DNA from: Plectosphaerella cucumerina
Lineage: Eukaryota > Ascomycota > Sordariomycetes > Glomerellales > Plectosphaerellaceae
Assembly: GCA_020746995.1 (NCBI GenBank)
Contig: JAGPXD010000001.1
Span: 6,200,001 to 6,264,000 of the forward strand
DNA: 64,000 nt
Direction of reading: 5' to 3'
The first letter of the stretch is position 1. Each line of letters starts with the position of its first letter. Positions 1-11,873 of this stretch are shown here, piece by piece. The position numbers were made by a program, and so were the translations under genes. Below the pieces are notes generated by a model. The model was given only the letters and a program-made list of their open reading frames with translations. It had not been told where the DNA came from and ran no database searches.

Positions 1-853
1 GGAGACCCCTCGCCGCCGCGCCAGGGCCCCGAGAGCGTGAGCCTGCCCTGGCCAGAGAGAAACGGCACCCTTCGTAAGTCTCTCCACCTCTTGTCAAAGA
101 ATCTAGCTCACATATCCAGTACTCCGGGTAATGCCCGATGACAACAGCTGCCTTTTCACCGCCTTTGGTGGCGTTCTGCCAGACCAGCCAACGGCCGCTA
201 CGATGCGCAAGCTGGTTGCCGATCACATCCTCGCTCATCCCGACGTGTACACTGAGGTCGTTCTCGCTGCTCCGCCGCATGAATACGCCCGCAAGATCCA
301 GGGGAAGGACCGCTGGGGCGGCGCCATCGAGCTGTCCATCTTCTCCGAAATCTACGACATGGAGATCGTCACCATCGACGTCAAGCAGCAGCGCGCCTAC
401 TATCTTGGCGAAAACAAGAAGCAGCGCTGCATTCTAGTCTACTCGGGCATCCACTACGACCGTGTCGGCCTGAGCCCGACCGAGCCGCCTCACACCAGCA
501 GCGACTTGCCACCCGAGGTGGACCAGACCTCCTGGGCTACAGATGACCAGGCCGTCGTCAACCGTGCCCTAGAGCTCGCCGCAATTCTGAACAAGATGCA
601 CTACTACACCGACCCTGCTGAGATCCTCCTCCGCTGCAACGCCTTTGGCTGCGAGTGGATCGGCAGTGGCGAGCGCGCCGGCGCCCTCCACGCTCAGTCA
701 ACGGGCCACACTGACCTCGAGGAGATCAAGGACGACCAGCTGCTCCGCTGCAACACTCCTGGCTGCGACTGGCTTGGCACCGGTGAGAAGGCCGCTAAGC
801 AGCACAAGAGCGACTCGGGACACACGTCGCTGTCGGAGATCAAGGACAGTTAG
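1..853 (+). CDS. OTU1: OTU1-type ubiquitin thioesterase, 5'-truncated by the window edge
   Basis: This is an OTU-family cysteine deubiquitinase of the OTU1/YOD1 type, which in yeast works with Cdc48 on ubiquitinated substrates in ER-associated degradation. Exons are 1..73 and 120..853, joined by a GTAAGT..CAG intron in consistent phase. The join creates the continuous family segment leading into PDDNSCLF. The nucleophilic Cys is coded at about 149 and the catalytic His lies in GIHYD at about 451. The C-terminus carries two C2H2-like zinc fingers, each starting CNxxGC(E/D)W and ending in a His pair (about 631-720 and 745-830). The first exon is a Pro-rich linker, and the N-terminal UBX-like part must lie left of base 1. 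The first ATG inside exon 2 (131) is internal, because the catalytic motif begins there. Recognition of the family is firm. The upstream extent is unknown. Confidence 0.93.
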
Positions 854-956
854 ATACGCCGCCTTGCGTCACGACTTGGATGATCTTCAACATGCATGAG
901 CTTCAACTATCAACTAGAAAATGACAATGATACCACGATCCCCTTCTCCTAAACCC

Positions 957-2579
957 TTACTTCTTCTCCTTGTACGTCAGTCCCCCACCAAAGCTGAAGT
1001 CACTGTTCGCCCCTCCCATCTCGACCTTCCCCTCCGTGGCGCCCCCCGCGAACGCGCACCTTCCCAGATCCCTCTTCTCCACGCGCCCCGCGGCCGGCGA
1101 GATGTCAAACTCAAAAATGTCCATCGGCAGCCCCATGGTCGTGCACGCGTTGGGTATGTCGACGATGCCTGCGATGTGGCCCTGCACGGGCGCGCACGAC
1201 AGCAGCAGGTAGGCCTGGTAGTCGCTGTAGCCGAAACGGCGGAGGTACTCGATGCAGCGGCGTGACGTCTCGCGGTAGGCGACGGCCACGTCCATGTAGT
1301 GCTGGCGGCCGTGGGCGTCGACGCTGAAACCCTCGAAGTAGATGACGCGTCCTGGGCCAAACTGCGGCTCAACGGGACCGGGGATGTAGATGGGCGACGT
1401 GAGGGAGAGGTCGGACATGCCGGACTTGAGGACTTTGAAGTTGATGGTGATTACGCCGGCCATCTCGATGGCGCCGCAGAAGGAGATCTCGCCGTCGCCC
1501 TCTGGGGGTGGAAGTTAGGTGAGGTGAGTTCTCTGTGGGAAAAGGGGGAGACGTACGGGAGAAGTGGAGGTCGCCGACGCTGAACTTTGCGCCGGGGACG
1601 TGAACTGGGAGGTAGACCTTGCTACCGCGGCTGAGGTTCTTGATGCTGGGGGTCGTCAGCTCAGGCTCTCACTTTTGGAGCCAAGGTAACGTACTCGCAG
1701 TTGCCGCCGTGCTCAGGCCGGCCAGGAATAGTTCGCGCTCCCTCACGACCGACCCTCTCAGCCGTGGCGGCATCAGCACCACCGGCATGCGCGTTCTGCG
1801 GCAGAGGGGGCTTGGCCACCTCACGCTCCAGGCGGTTAGCAGCGATGAGCTCACCCTCGCGCTTGTTCCAGGTCTCGAGCACCTCGGCAGACGGAGCGCA
1901 GCCAAGGATGCCGGGGTGGATGAGCCCTGCGAACTTGACGCCGGGAATGTGGCGGGACGAGCAGTAGATGCCCTCAAAGTCCCAGATGGCCTTGGCCCTA
2001 GACATTGTCAGCGAGACGCATTGCAGGAAATGGAGCTAGGCCTACGCTGAGGGATAGTGCTCGTCGAGGAAGCCGCCTCCGTTGTTTCTGTCAAAGATGC
2101 CGGTGAAGCCCCAAGGCTGGTCCTGGAATGGCTGGACGTCCATGATCTCGACGAGGAGGATGTCGCCGGGCTCGGCACCCTCGATGTCGAATGGACCGCT
2201 TAGGTAGTGGATCTTGGTGAGGTCGACGTTGAGGACGTCGTCGGCCGAGTCGTTGTTGCCGATCTGGCCGCCGGTCCTGTGATGGGTTAGGATAAGGGGG
2301 TGGGTGGGGAGTGAGGGGGACTCACCAGTCGACACATTCGATCTTGACGGTCTCGCCATCCTTGATGGTGGTGATGGAGGGGACTGGGAGGTGTTAGAGG
2401 CCTGTTCGATTTGGGACGAGATGTCGAACGAACTGTCAGGATGCCATCGGTTCTACAGAGGTCAGTCACTTCTGTATGCCCATCCAAAGAAGCATGTCAC
2501 TTACATGAAGACCAGGCTGCTTCTCAGCCGGCGTCTCGAGGCTCACCGTGTTAGCGCGTCGAATCTCAGTCTTTCCCAT
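957..2579 (-). CDS. fmdS: formamidase / acetamidase (FmdA/AmdA family)
   Basis: This enzyme hydrolyses formamide to formate and ammonia, a nitrogen-scavenging reaction in the cytosol. Seven exons fit: 2579..2505, 2452..2434, 2383..2326, 2276..2046, 1997..1695, 1645..1557 and 1501..957. Together they are 1,320 bases, coding 439 residues, the normal size for fungal formamidases. All phases agree. The product starts MGKTEIRRANTV and contains the family stretches HNRWHPD, ECVDWTGGQIG, TKIHYLSGP, GLIHPGILGCAPS and HGGNCDIKNLSRGSKV, ending in GGGLTYKEKK. The second exon is only 19 bases and its downstream donor (GTTCGT) is weak, so that intron is the least certain. Fungal formamidases are often under nitrogen control, but no GATA cluster was mapped here. 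The gene is convergent with OTU1, about 100 bases apart. Confidence 0.93.
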
Positions 2580-3605
2580 GATGATACTAGGTGAGTCCTG
2601 ACGAAATAAACGGTCGTCGCATCCAGTCGAGGCGTATGCACAGTGACATCCTCCCTATATACCGAGTCTACCCCGCCTTTGTTGGCCAAGGGCGTGCCAC
2701 GCCATGGAGATCTGTCGGGAATTGGAGAGATAACGGCAGACGCCGAGATTGTCGACCTGCCGGGCCGTTCGACGAGGATGTTGGAGAAGTGTACATGTCA
2801 TAGCATGGGAGCTTATCAGGAAGCGCGTCAGGGAGATAACGGAGTACTTGATCTGGGAGTGGCCCTCATTGGCAGTCGACGTTGATAGCGAACGCATCGT
2901 GCATACTAGTACAATGCGGGGGCATCCCGCCGCGGATATGTTCCGTCCCCATCAAGAGGGGCCGATCTCACGTACACCACCCCTGAGCCGTGGAGATGGC
3001 CTCATGAATCGACAGATGCATCGCAGGCTAGTACAGCTCAAACATCGAGGAGTGTTGTCGCCCGGAGATCGTATAAATTGAAAAGAACTGGTGTCACAAG
3101 CCTGCCCACAAGGAGGCTACATGCAGCCCTTACGACCCGGCTCCCGGAAGACCCTCGGCTTGTCGTGACATACACTACTCGTAGGTGTGTGTAGAGATGG
3201 GTGGTTATCTTGTGGTCAGTCTTGAACTGACATAATGCCACAGTAAATAGTCGACAGCCTGATCTTCATGAGCGCGTATGCACTACGCGAGGTGTCGTCT
3301 TCCCAGCTGGTCTGCCGCTGATAGTCCTCGGGTGATGATTTTGTGCAACAACACCCTCATGAGCCAACACATCAATGCAGGTTTCCTGGGCTGTTCTCCA
3401 TCTTGTGGCTGCATGGAATTTGACTTGTTTGGCCGGCTTGTACGCCAAGCCCACCATGTTGGCCAACTGATCGATCAGGCTGTGAGGGCAGTGCTCTCCA
3501 GCTACAGCCTGTCCCCCTCTTCGGATTAATCTCTCTTTCTTCGGTCTTCCTACAGCACAGAAACAACCAGTTTAATCAGCATCAAGAGGCAAGAATCTCG
3601 AGAAA
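2580..3605. other. intergenic, divergent promoter region
   Basis: About 1 kb between the start of the formamidase gene and the start of the DUF3176-type gene, so it holds both promoters. Only short, unconserved reading frames are visible. No RNA gene or repeat was seen. Confidence 0.6.
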
Positions 3606-5740
3606 ATGACCGAATCGACTCACGCGGCCGAATCTGACGAGCTTGCTTCCGGGACTGGGACCGAGGCAGAGTCCAGAACACGCCTTATCCCCCGCAAGCC
3701 GGTCGCTTCTCTCAACTCCGTTGCCTCAACGATGGCGATTTCCGAATCCCTCCTATCGCCCTCCGAACATGAACTTCAGACTCGTCACCCGAGGCTGAGG
3801 GTCAAGAGAGCAAGAATACTGGCGAATCTCGAGGATTCTCCCGACTCCTAGATTGGTGGTGGGAGATGGGGGCATGCATCGTCAGCATCACTGGCTGTGG
3901 CCTTCTCATGACCTTCATCACATTTCTCAACGGCACATCACGCTCATCATGGGAAAGGACCTGGCCCATCGAGCCCAACACGGTGATTGCCATCATTTCG
4001 ACAACATCTCGGACGGCTATGATGGTTCCTGTCGCGTCATGCCTGAGCCAGCTCAAGTGGCGGCACTTCCAGCGAAGACCTCATCGTCTCAGCCACCTTG
4101 ATCTCATCGACCGCTCGAGCAGGGGACCATGGGGCTCTCTCCAGGTTCGTCTTCGACTGGGCAGAGCGAACTTGATAATCTCGGTCCTCGCGGTTGCCAC
4201 GATCATGTCGCTCGCTGTTGGCCCCAGTGTGCAGCAGATCCTGGAGACACGCCAGAGGGAGGTTCCAGCACAGGGACGTCCTGCAAGGGTGGCTTACGCA
4301 ACAAACTACACATCAAAAGCATTTGCAAGTTCCGAAGGTTAGACATTTGCGGTTTGTAAATTCCTCTTTGTTGATTTCCTGAAGCTGACTTGAGTTGTAG
4401 ATCCGGACCGAACGAAGAAGCTGCCGTCTACGAACCAGTTTGACTTCCTCTCCGCACTGATACGAGGCATCGTTGACCCCGTACGGCCAAACTTCGCATG
4501 CCCAACACAGCGGTGCACGTGGCCAAGTTTCACAACGCTTGGATTATGCGCTCTTCAAGAAGATCTGACAGTGACCACGACGCGAACGTGCGGTTCTATT
4601 TGGTCTCAGGTCATCATGGAACAAGATCCGAGACTACTGGGCAATAACGAGACATGGGCCGTGAACTGCACATACAATCTTCCACCGCACAGCTACGAAT
4701 TTTCCGTGGTTGAAGTTTCCATGTCTGAGAGACTGGAGATTGAGTGGATATTTCGCAACATCTCCTACGCTCAGATATCAAGTTCGAAAACGAACATATA
4801 TGACCCTCAGTTCTTGAAGACGAACACCTACCGAGGCTTGGTTCGACTCACAGCTTCTGTTGGGCGTGAAGGGGAGACCAAACTACTCGAAGCCATGCCA
4901 GCAGTGGTCGTGGATATCCTGTCGACAGATCTCAGACCCGACCCCCACCCTGCAGGCCCGCCAGACGTCTCTGTACATCGGGTCCTGTTCTACCACTGCG
5001 CCCAAACCTTTTTCGACCTGAATACTGCTTCAGAAAGCATGTTCTTGTCCAGCACACAAAACTCGACAGAACCCATGGAAGCGCCAAAATACAATTCTGA
5101 TCAGGGGATGGACATGCACCAGGTCTTATCCAACGGAGAGATTCTTACCTTGCATGAAACTTCCAGATCCTCCGTTCTCGACTTTCTCCGTTTTTTCTTT
5201 TCCTCCCTTTCGGCAAACGTCCCGTTCCAAGAGGATCTTATCAGTATTCATATGCAGGACGTGAGACAGGGGGCAAGCCTCACCCTCGACGAGACTCTTG
5301 GGCCTTGGGTGTGGCATAATGGCGTGGACCGAGCCATTCGGAATGTTGTCACGACTGTCAGCAGTCTCATACGGAACAAAGACCTCGGCGACAACTTGAA
5401 TGAACAGATGTTTGAGGGTACCGCGTGGGAGACGGAGGCCTACTTCATCGTTCGATGGGCATGGATGTCGGTTATCATGTTGGAAACGCTCTGTGTGACG
5501 GTGCTCTTGGCGATGACCATTGTCATCTCATGGAAAGACGGCCTCGTCAAGGACTGGAACTTTGCTCTTCTGTTGCATGGCCTGGAGGGATGTAATACTT
5601 TGAGTGTTTCGAGGCCCGAAACAACAAGTTCTCTGGAGAAGATGGCGAAGGGCATGACGGCGAAATTGGAGGCAGGCGACGATGGGGTCCTCAGGTTCCG
5701 GAGGCATGGTGGTCAGATGGACTTTGGACATGAAAAGTAG
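3606..5740 (+). CDS. DUF3176-type fungal membrane protein, N-terminal frame unresolved
   Basis: This resembles the large, poorly characterised DUF3176 family of Pezizomycotina membrane proteins. The motif order fits: DWWWE at about 3851 before the first membrane span, SQLKW, SRGPWGSLQ, then FACPTQRCTW and FTTLGLC after a short exon break. A last hydrophobic span lies at about 5465-5530. The intron 4338..4400 (GTTAGA..GTTGTAG, with a GCTGAC branch site) joins cleanly in phase 1. Before it the frame is a problem. The likely start at 3606 (AAAATGACC) reads one frame to a stop just after 3840, while the DWWWE frame is open only from 3773. Either a weak-donor intron lies at about 3702/3720..3793, or one base is missing near the AA at 3772-3773. 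Family assignment is good; the first 80 residues are uncertain. Confidence 0.8.
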
Positions 5741-5943
5741 GAGTCGGACTTGCTCAATGAAATCCCATTTGCCCCCGGGTTGTGCTGCATCAGTCCTGGA
5801 TGCATCCGCCTTTTGATACACTGATACTTTTGCCTCTAGACCAAGAACGCCACAATACGCATCCAACCATTTGCTGGACTAGCAACGCCCCGGAGGCCTG
5901 TCGTTCAACGACCCGTTCTAATTGTTCAAGCCTCGAGCCTCTA

Positions 5944-7273
5944 TCACTCGAGCTTCTCGGCAGCCGACGTGGTCGGTGCCTGTCCCTGGACCGCCGACGG
6001 CCGACGCTTCAGGTGAATGGCGTCAAGGTTGTCAAGCGACAAGTTCACAAACTCATGCGCATTCTTCCACTCCTGCTGGCTCGCCGCGAAACCGGCAGCC
6101 TCGCTTGGCTGCGGGGGAGGATCGGTGATCTTGGTGACGAGGTACGCGGTCGACGCCTCCGCGACGCCATACACCAGAACACCCACCAAGGGAATGCGGA
6201 TCAGCGTGTAAAAGCCGATGGCGAAGCCAAATAGGATGCCCTCCCTGCTGCGGAACCACTTCTTCTTCTCGGCCTTTGTGAAGCGCACGCGCGAGAAGTA
6301 GGGCTCCAGAAGCTCCCGCATGAGGGTGCGTGAGGCAAAGTAGCTTTGAAGGAAGACGACGAGGTAGCGCCGCGGCAGGAAGATGCCGGTGCCGAAGATG
6401 AGGGATGCGGGGCCCAGGCCGACGGCCTTGTTGAAGGTGTAGAAGGAGGCAGCGGGCAGGACGAAGCGGCCGATGATGGGAACGTAGGACAGGGCGAAGA
6501 TGGCCAGGGAGATTCCACCTTTGCGGGCGAAGCGCATGAGGAACATGGAGATGGCCTCGGCGGTGCTGGTCGAGTTTGTGCTGCCGTCGCTCTTCTTGTA
6601 GAGGCGGAGGTTCGGATAGTACATGTCGCGGAGGGAGTCGGGGTTCTCGGTCTTGTGCTTCTGCACGTACGTCTGATCGACCCAGTTCAGGGAGTTCATG
6701 AAGCTGTTCGGGTCAGTTTAGTTTTATGGGAGGGCCTGGGGGGAGCGGCTGACAGGTTATCTAGGGTCGGTGTGATGTAACGCATCAGGGTCATCAGGAA
6801 GAACGGGACCTGCAGCACGTATTCCTCGATGAAGTTGAGTCCCTCGATGATCTGATCGTCCCAGGTTGCCGCCTTCAGATCGACAGTAAGGCCGATGAAC
6901 CACAGTGCGACGCGAACTCCAATCACCTGCGGATTTCCATGTCAGTCGAGTATCGAGCGGTGTCACGCGACAAGTGTCGGTCGAGGAGAGGCCTACAGGA
7001 ATGGAGACGATGAGGCGAATGGCCAAGCCGGCGACGACGGCAGCCGCGGCCTGCTTGTAGTGTTCCGAGGTGAACATGTCGGGGTTCTGAAGGGCTCTTT
7101 GGGCTGCAAAGTTCGCCATCAGCAGGGTCATTGGGGATCGAGGGGCTCGAGTACGCACCTCCGACAAAGGTCAACTGGATGCCCCGCAGGACCGAGTTGA
7201 TGCCAAAGTGGGAGACATCGAACTGCTTGAGGAGCTTGTCCTTGTCTATGTTGAGCTTTTCGGAGGTGGCCAT
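5944..7273 (-). CDS. multi-pass membrane protein resembling fungal UsgS
   Basis: Four exons (7273..7159, 7103..6997, 6926..6754, 6703..5944) give 384 residues with every phase consistent. The product opens MATSEKLNIDKDKLLKQFDV and has several hydrophobic segments: around the exon 2/3 join (AAAVVAGLAIRLIVSIP then VIGVRVALWFIGL), in VLQVPFFLMTLMRY, in ALSYVPIIGRFVLPAASFY, and around GFAIGFYTLIRIPLVGVLV. A basic KAEKKKWFRSREG loop separates the last two. From memory the FVLPAASFYTFNKAVGLGPA region resembles proteins annotated as transmembrane protein UsgS in aspergilli, whose biochemical role is not known to me. It is convergent with the DUF3176-type gene, 203 bases apart. The exon structure is well supported; the name is tentative. 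Confidence 0.8.
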
Positions 7274-8441
7274 GGCTGCGGAGAGGAGTCGGGCCTGTGT
7301 TGTGCTCTTTCGAGGTCTGGAGTTGTAGCAGGTCGAGGGAAGGACGTCGGCTTCGAGGTGAAGCTGGTCGAATCCAGTCCAAGTGGGCGGCGATGACGCA
7401 GCTCCCGGCAGTGCGGGATGCTGACAGGCCGCCAGGAAGCTCGACTGCCAGTGGTCGGGTGGCCCGAGCGCCGTCCCGGCCTCATCCCTGGGGCGTTTCC
7501 AGGGGCTCGTTGAGTGGGAGCCCCTCTAACACAACGGCGCATTCCTGTAGCGGGATCTGGACGATGCCGCAGATCCCGCCCGGGTCGTCATGCAGCACCC
7601 TTGCATCTTATCATGCAGCGAGAAAGTCGTGTGGAAGTCAAACGGTTGTCATGTCAGACACTTCTTATCTTGATGGTCAATGTTTGAGGCCGTTGAAGCT
7701 TCTGTAGATGGAAATCTAAAATAGAGAGAGGCAGGCACGAAATCAGAGGTCACTGTGGAAACAGCTGATTTGCATTTAAGCGGTTCTCCCTATCTGGGGC
7801 GGGCGTTGAGGAGCGCCCCCCAATCCAGCCACCCAACCTGCCCCTGCGCCCGCGCCCACCTCTCGCCGTTCAGCCCGCCAGCCCGCCAAACCGTCAACAA
7901 GACAGAACACGAGGGATCCTCGTCGCGTGGAGCCGTCAACCGTTGTAACCTCCGTCCAAGCTCCCTACCCCCGGCCATCGAAGCCGCTTCTCGTCAACTT
8001 TCTTTCGCTTCCCGTGCAGCGATTTTCTTCTTCCGGACGAACTCCCCATCCCAATTGCGGAAATCCCATCTCGCGCGTCCCCGGCAAGACATTCATCAAG
8101 ACAAGAGAGGAGGGGGACCAAAGAGCAAGGGTGGCGAAGAGTCTCACCCGAGTTGGCCTTGGCGACGACGAGCCGTCGCGGGCTGCCGCCGCAACCATTC
8201 CTCAGCTGAAGCCTGTGGAACGCTGACCAGAGAGAGGGGTGAGCACTGAGGACCGAACCATACGCCTGTGCTTGCCCGGCCCAATTCATCCGACCGCGGA
8301 AACACACTGCCATGCGACCTGGCCATCCCGACGACATGATCACTGCCCTCACCCGTTGGACGACAACTGGTTGAATCCGAAGCCCAATCCCGCCGCGGGT
8401 CCCCCCCTTCGTCTCAGCCGATTCGACAATCGGGTGGTGCC
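7274..8441. other. intergenic, divergent promoter region
   Basis: About 1.2 kb between two divergent genes. The part from about 7800 is C-rich and probably includes a long 5' leader of INP1. The reading frames here are short, lack a family signature and look like chance. No RNA gene or repeat recognised. Confidence 0.6.
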
Positions 8442-11318
8442 ATGGAGCCATTGACGAAGCCTACGTTTCCTGGCCCTCGCCGGGTCATGACTGCCCCGTT
8501 GGCATCCACGACGCCGTCATCATCGACGCAATACACCGGCAGCCTGGTCGAGACGCTGTATAATCATCCCAATGTGAAGATCATATCCTTCTCCGCCTCG
8601 GGCGGCAGGGCGCGAAGCCCCGGCCGCGCCCAGCCGGACGTTGAGCCCGGGTCGCTGTCTGCGTCTTCGGGGCTGGAGAGGACGATAGCCGTCGGTACGA
8701 TTCATCCTACCTGACTTGGGGTTGGCGGACATCACTAACCCTTTATCTTTGCAGGTCCCTTCCGGATATACCGGGCACCCGGCTCCGTCGCCTTCCTCAA
8801 CTGCGGCTCAGCCCTCCAGCCGATCCTCCCCAAGAGCCAGTGCTGGTGCATCGACGAGGGCTCCAACAAATTCGTCCTGCAGATCCGAAGACCCAACTAC
8901 TGGAGAATAGAAATCCCTGTCGACAGCCCCCACGAGCAGGACCTCGCCCTCGCTCTGCGGGTGGTGTTCGACCAGATCCTACAGTTCGAGAAGACGCCTT
9001 GCCCGTTCAAACGCTCCTTTACCGTCCGTCTTCCCGAGAGGCCGAAGACGCCCGTCGTCAAGAAGCCATGGGCGCCGGTGCAGGGGCCTTTGCCGCCCAT
9101 GTCGACGCCGGACTTTGAAATGTCACCGTCACCGAAGCCCAAGTCACTGCGATCGGCGGAGAAAAAGTCTGTGGCGCGGAGGTCGTCCGCCGCCCGGGAT
9201 CAGACGCCGATCAAGGTGGCCTTGGACGGCGAGGGAAAGACCGGTCGGAACAGAAGTATCTCGGCGCCGAAGCCGTCAGATGCTCCTGTTGAAAACACAA
9301 TGGTGAAGGCGGATAAGACGGAACAGACGGAGTCTGTCGAGGAAGAGCGTGGAAGAACACTGAGTCGGATGGCAGATGTCGTGGCTGTGGGCGTTGTTGA
9401 AAAGCCAAGTCCTGTGCCAGAACCCACGCCACAGGCCGAGACCACGCAAGGACCTGATGCTGATGGCACGTCAGTTGCTGCTGATCCGGCGACTGAAAAG
9501 GTCGTTCTCGAGAAGCAGGCGGAGATCGAAATCCCCACAGCTACCGAAGAGAAGCTGGAGGAAACGGGAACAACCCAGAAGCATGAAGAGACGCCAGCGA
9601 CCGAGAATTCGAGCGAGCAATTGGAGGTTGCGCCTCCAGACACTCTCCAGCAACACACAACTAAGGAGCCAACACCAACCCTGGAGGAGGATGTCCCCGA
9701 GGCGTCCAGCAAGGAACAGCCTCCCTCGTCGGCGCTCGACGCAACCAACGACATCACCCCAAGAGCCCTTTCACTGATAAACGAACCACGGTCCGCGGAC
9801 TCTTCGGCGCCGCAGACTGCATTTGCTGAGACTTTCAGCCTGCCACCACAGAAGGGCATCGCTACAGAAGAAGTGGAAGCTGAAGCAAAGCACGTTGTTT
9901 CTGCAGAGGCCCCGCTGGAGACAGCGACAGAGCAGAGGCCTGTTACTGAAGAACCGGCTCGAGCTGAGCCAGTGACGGAGCTTTCTGAGGATGAAGCCAC
10001 TCCCAGGGGTGGCACACCTGAGCACATCGTGAGAACGACGCCAACTGAGGTCTCGCAGCGGCAAGCGACGACCGCGTCGCCAGGTGGCCTTGCGACGGTT
10101 GCCGAGGAAGCGGCAGCTCCCGTCGTCAACACCAAGAGGCTGTCACTAAGGAGCGACATTTTCGAGGGCATCAGGCCCTACGACCAAAAGTCGGCCGCAG
10201 GGACGGTGACTAGCCTGGACGTGGCATCTAGAAGCCCGACCAACGCGGAGTTTGCGCACAGCTTTGGCGCGGACGACGACCGGAAGTCGTTCACCAGCCA
10301 GGACTCGACTACCGACTCGTTCGAGGAACAAGGCCTCGAGGCTTCGGGCGAGGCGTCGATTCACGAGGGCAGCGGCATGGTCGGCGCCCGCCGCAAGAAA
10401 TTGCGCGGGTTCCGTGGCAGCCGCTCGCTCGTGGTTCCCCCACAGCTGACGCTGGTGACTTCGCCGCCGTCCAAAGCCGCTACGAAGCAGGCTCAGAGGG
10501 AGCAGTCGGATGAGTCGATCGCGGCCACATCGCCGACGGACTCGCAGGACTCCTTCCACAGCGTCCAGTCCTGGCACTCGCCCATCACGCCGCTACCTCC
10601 ATCCCCGCCAGTCTCGGACCCGACGACGCCGTCTACATTCCCGTACCCGCACAACAACATCCTCATTCCCAAGAGGCCGTCGCGTTACGAAATCTCGGAC
10701 CTGACTGTAACTCCTGAGACGCGACACACATGGGATGCCGCTTCCACTGGGACGCATGACAGCTCGCAGGAGAGCGCGGCCACGGCACCAGACATCGCCA
10801 CCGAGAGCCTGGACAAGATCTTGGCCGAAAACACTGGGAAGTCTACGGCGTTGACGTCCCAGAGACCTGGCGTCCGACACCGGGCTACGACCAGCACCGT
10901 CTCGGTCAACCGGCGGACCCTCTCGCCCCTGCCGTCGCCCGCCAACCTCTTCTCCCCACCAGCCACGTCGTCTAGACGGAGGCAACCCCGCATCCGACCG
11001 ATGGAGCTCGCGCGGCGGGTGCCCATGGCCATCGTCGCCAAGACGTGTGAGATCCTGCTGAGCCCGCCCAGCCACCTTGTCAACCTGATGCTCCGCGTGG
11101 CGGGCATGATCGCGGCAGGCGAGTGGCGCGGCATGATCTTTGGGCACGGCGAGGGCGGCGAATCGATCCCAGTGCACTGGGACTACTCGGACGGCGAGCT
11201 CAGCGGCGATGACGACGAGTACTACATGAGCCAGACGGAGGCGTCGAGGGCTGGCAGCGTGGCCGACCGCAACGAATTGATCGAGGTCAACAGTGGCCGC
11301 GGGTGGGAGGTCGACTGA
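8442..11318 (+). CDS. INP1: inheritance of peroxisomes protein 1 (Inp1)
   Basis: In yeast, Inp1 is a peripheral peroxisomal membrane protein that binds Pex3 and tethers peroxisomes so that some stay in the mother cell. Exons 8442..8694 and 8755..11318 (GTACGA..TTTGCAG, phase 1) give 938 residues. The join produces the Inp1 signature: GPFRIYRAPGSVAFLNCGSA, then a CWCIDEGSNKFVLQI stretch and an RRPNYWRIEIP segment (about residues 85-140), a PH-like fold. The rest is long, low-complexity and acidic (Glu, Thr, Pro, Ser-rich), with a basic patch near 10390 (ARRKKLRGFRGSR) and a more ordered helix near 11000-11110 (MELARRVPMAIVAKTCEILL). A second in-frame ATG at 8487 could be the real start. Filamentous fungi do not bud, so the hyphal role is inference. 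Confidence 0.88.
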
Positions 11319-11873
11319 TGTATTGACGATGAGGTGCTTGTACAAATATGTTTTTTTCTTTTTCCTACCGGATGGGCAGCGTCCCGGTCGGATACGGCGT
11401 TGAAAAGGGGGAGGCGGGGAGGGCTCACGGCAAAAGGGAGTTTGAGCCCGCGAGGATGTAATTACGATCGCACACTGGACATGTATAGGGCTGCATAGGG
11501 CGAGATGGCGTTGGCTTTTTTGCATGTAAGATGGTTCAACAGACAGACAGACTTGCTCACATGAGGGCAGATGCTATAGATGGCTGGAATGAGTACGAGA
11601 ACCAGTATCTGTGCTTGTGCGCCCAAGGTGACCACTCGAACCCTTTCGCTTCAGGGGGTATGGAGGCGAGGAGAGAGGGTGAATCTGCAGAGCCCGGGCT
11701 TCTGCAGTAGGTACATATACGAGATACGTGCTCATACTGTAAACTAGATCCTTCCCTCTACATCACACCCCCTGGCCCCTTCCTTTACATGCTCACTTCG
11801 CCTTTGACTTCGCCTTCATCACCTTGACCAGCTTCACCACCTTGACCAGCATCGAAAATCCGAGCAGAACGCA
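11319..11873. other. intergenic
   Basis: 555 bases between tandem genes. It should hold the INP1 3' UTR and the promoter of the next gene. The T-rich run just after 11345 is compatible with 3'-end formation signals. Nothing else is recognised. Confidence 0.5.
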
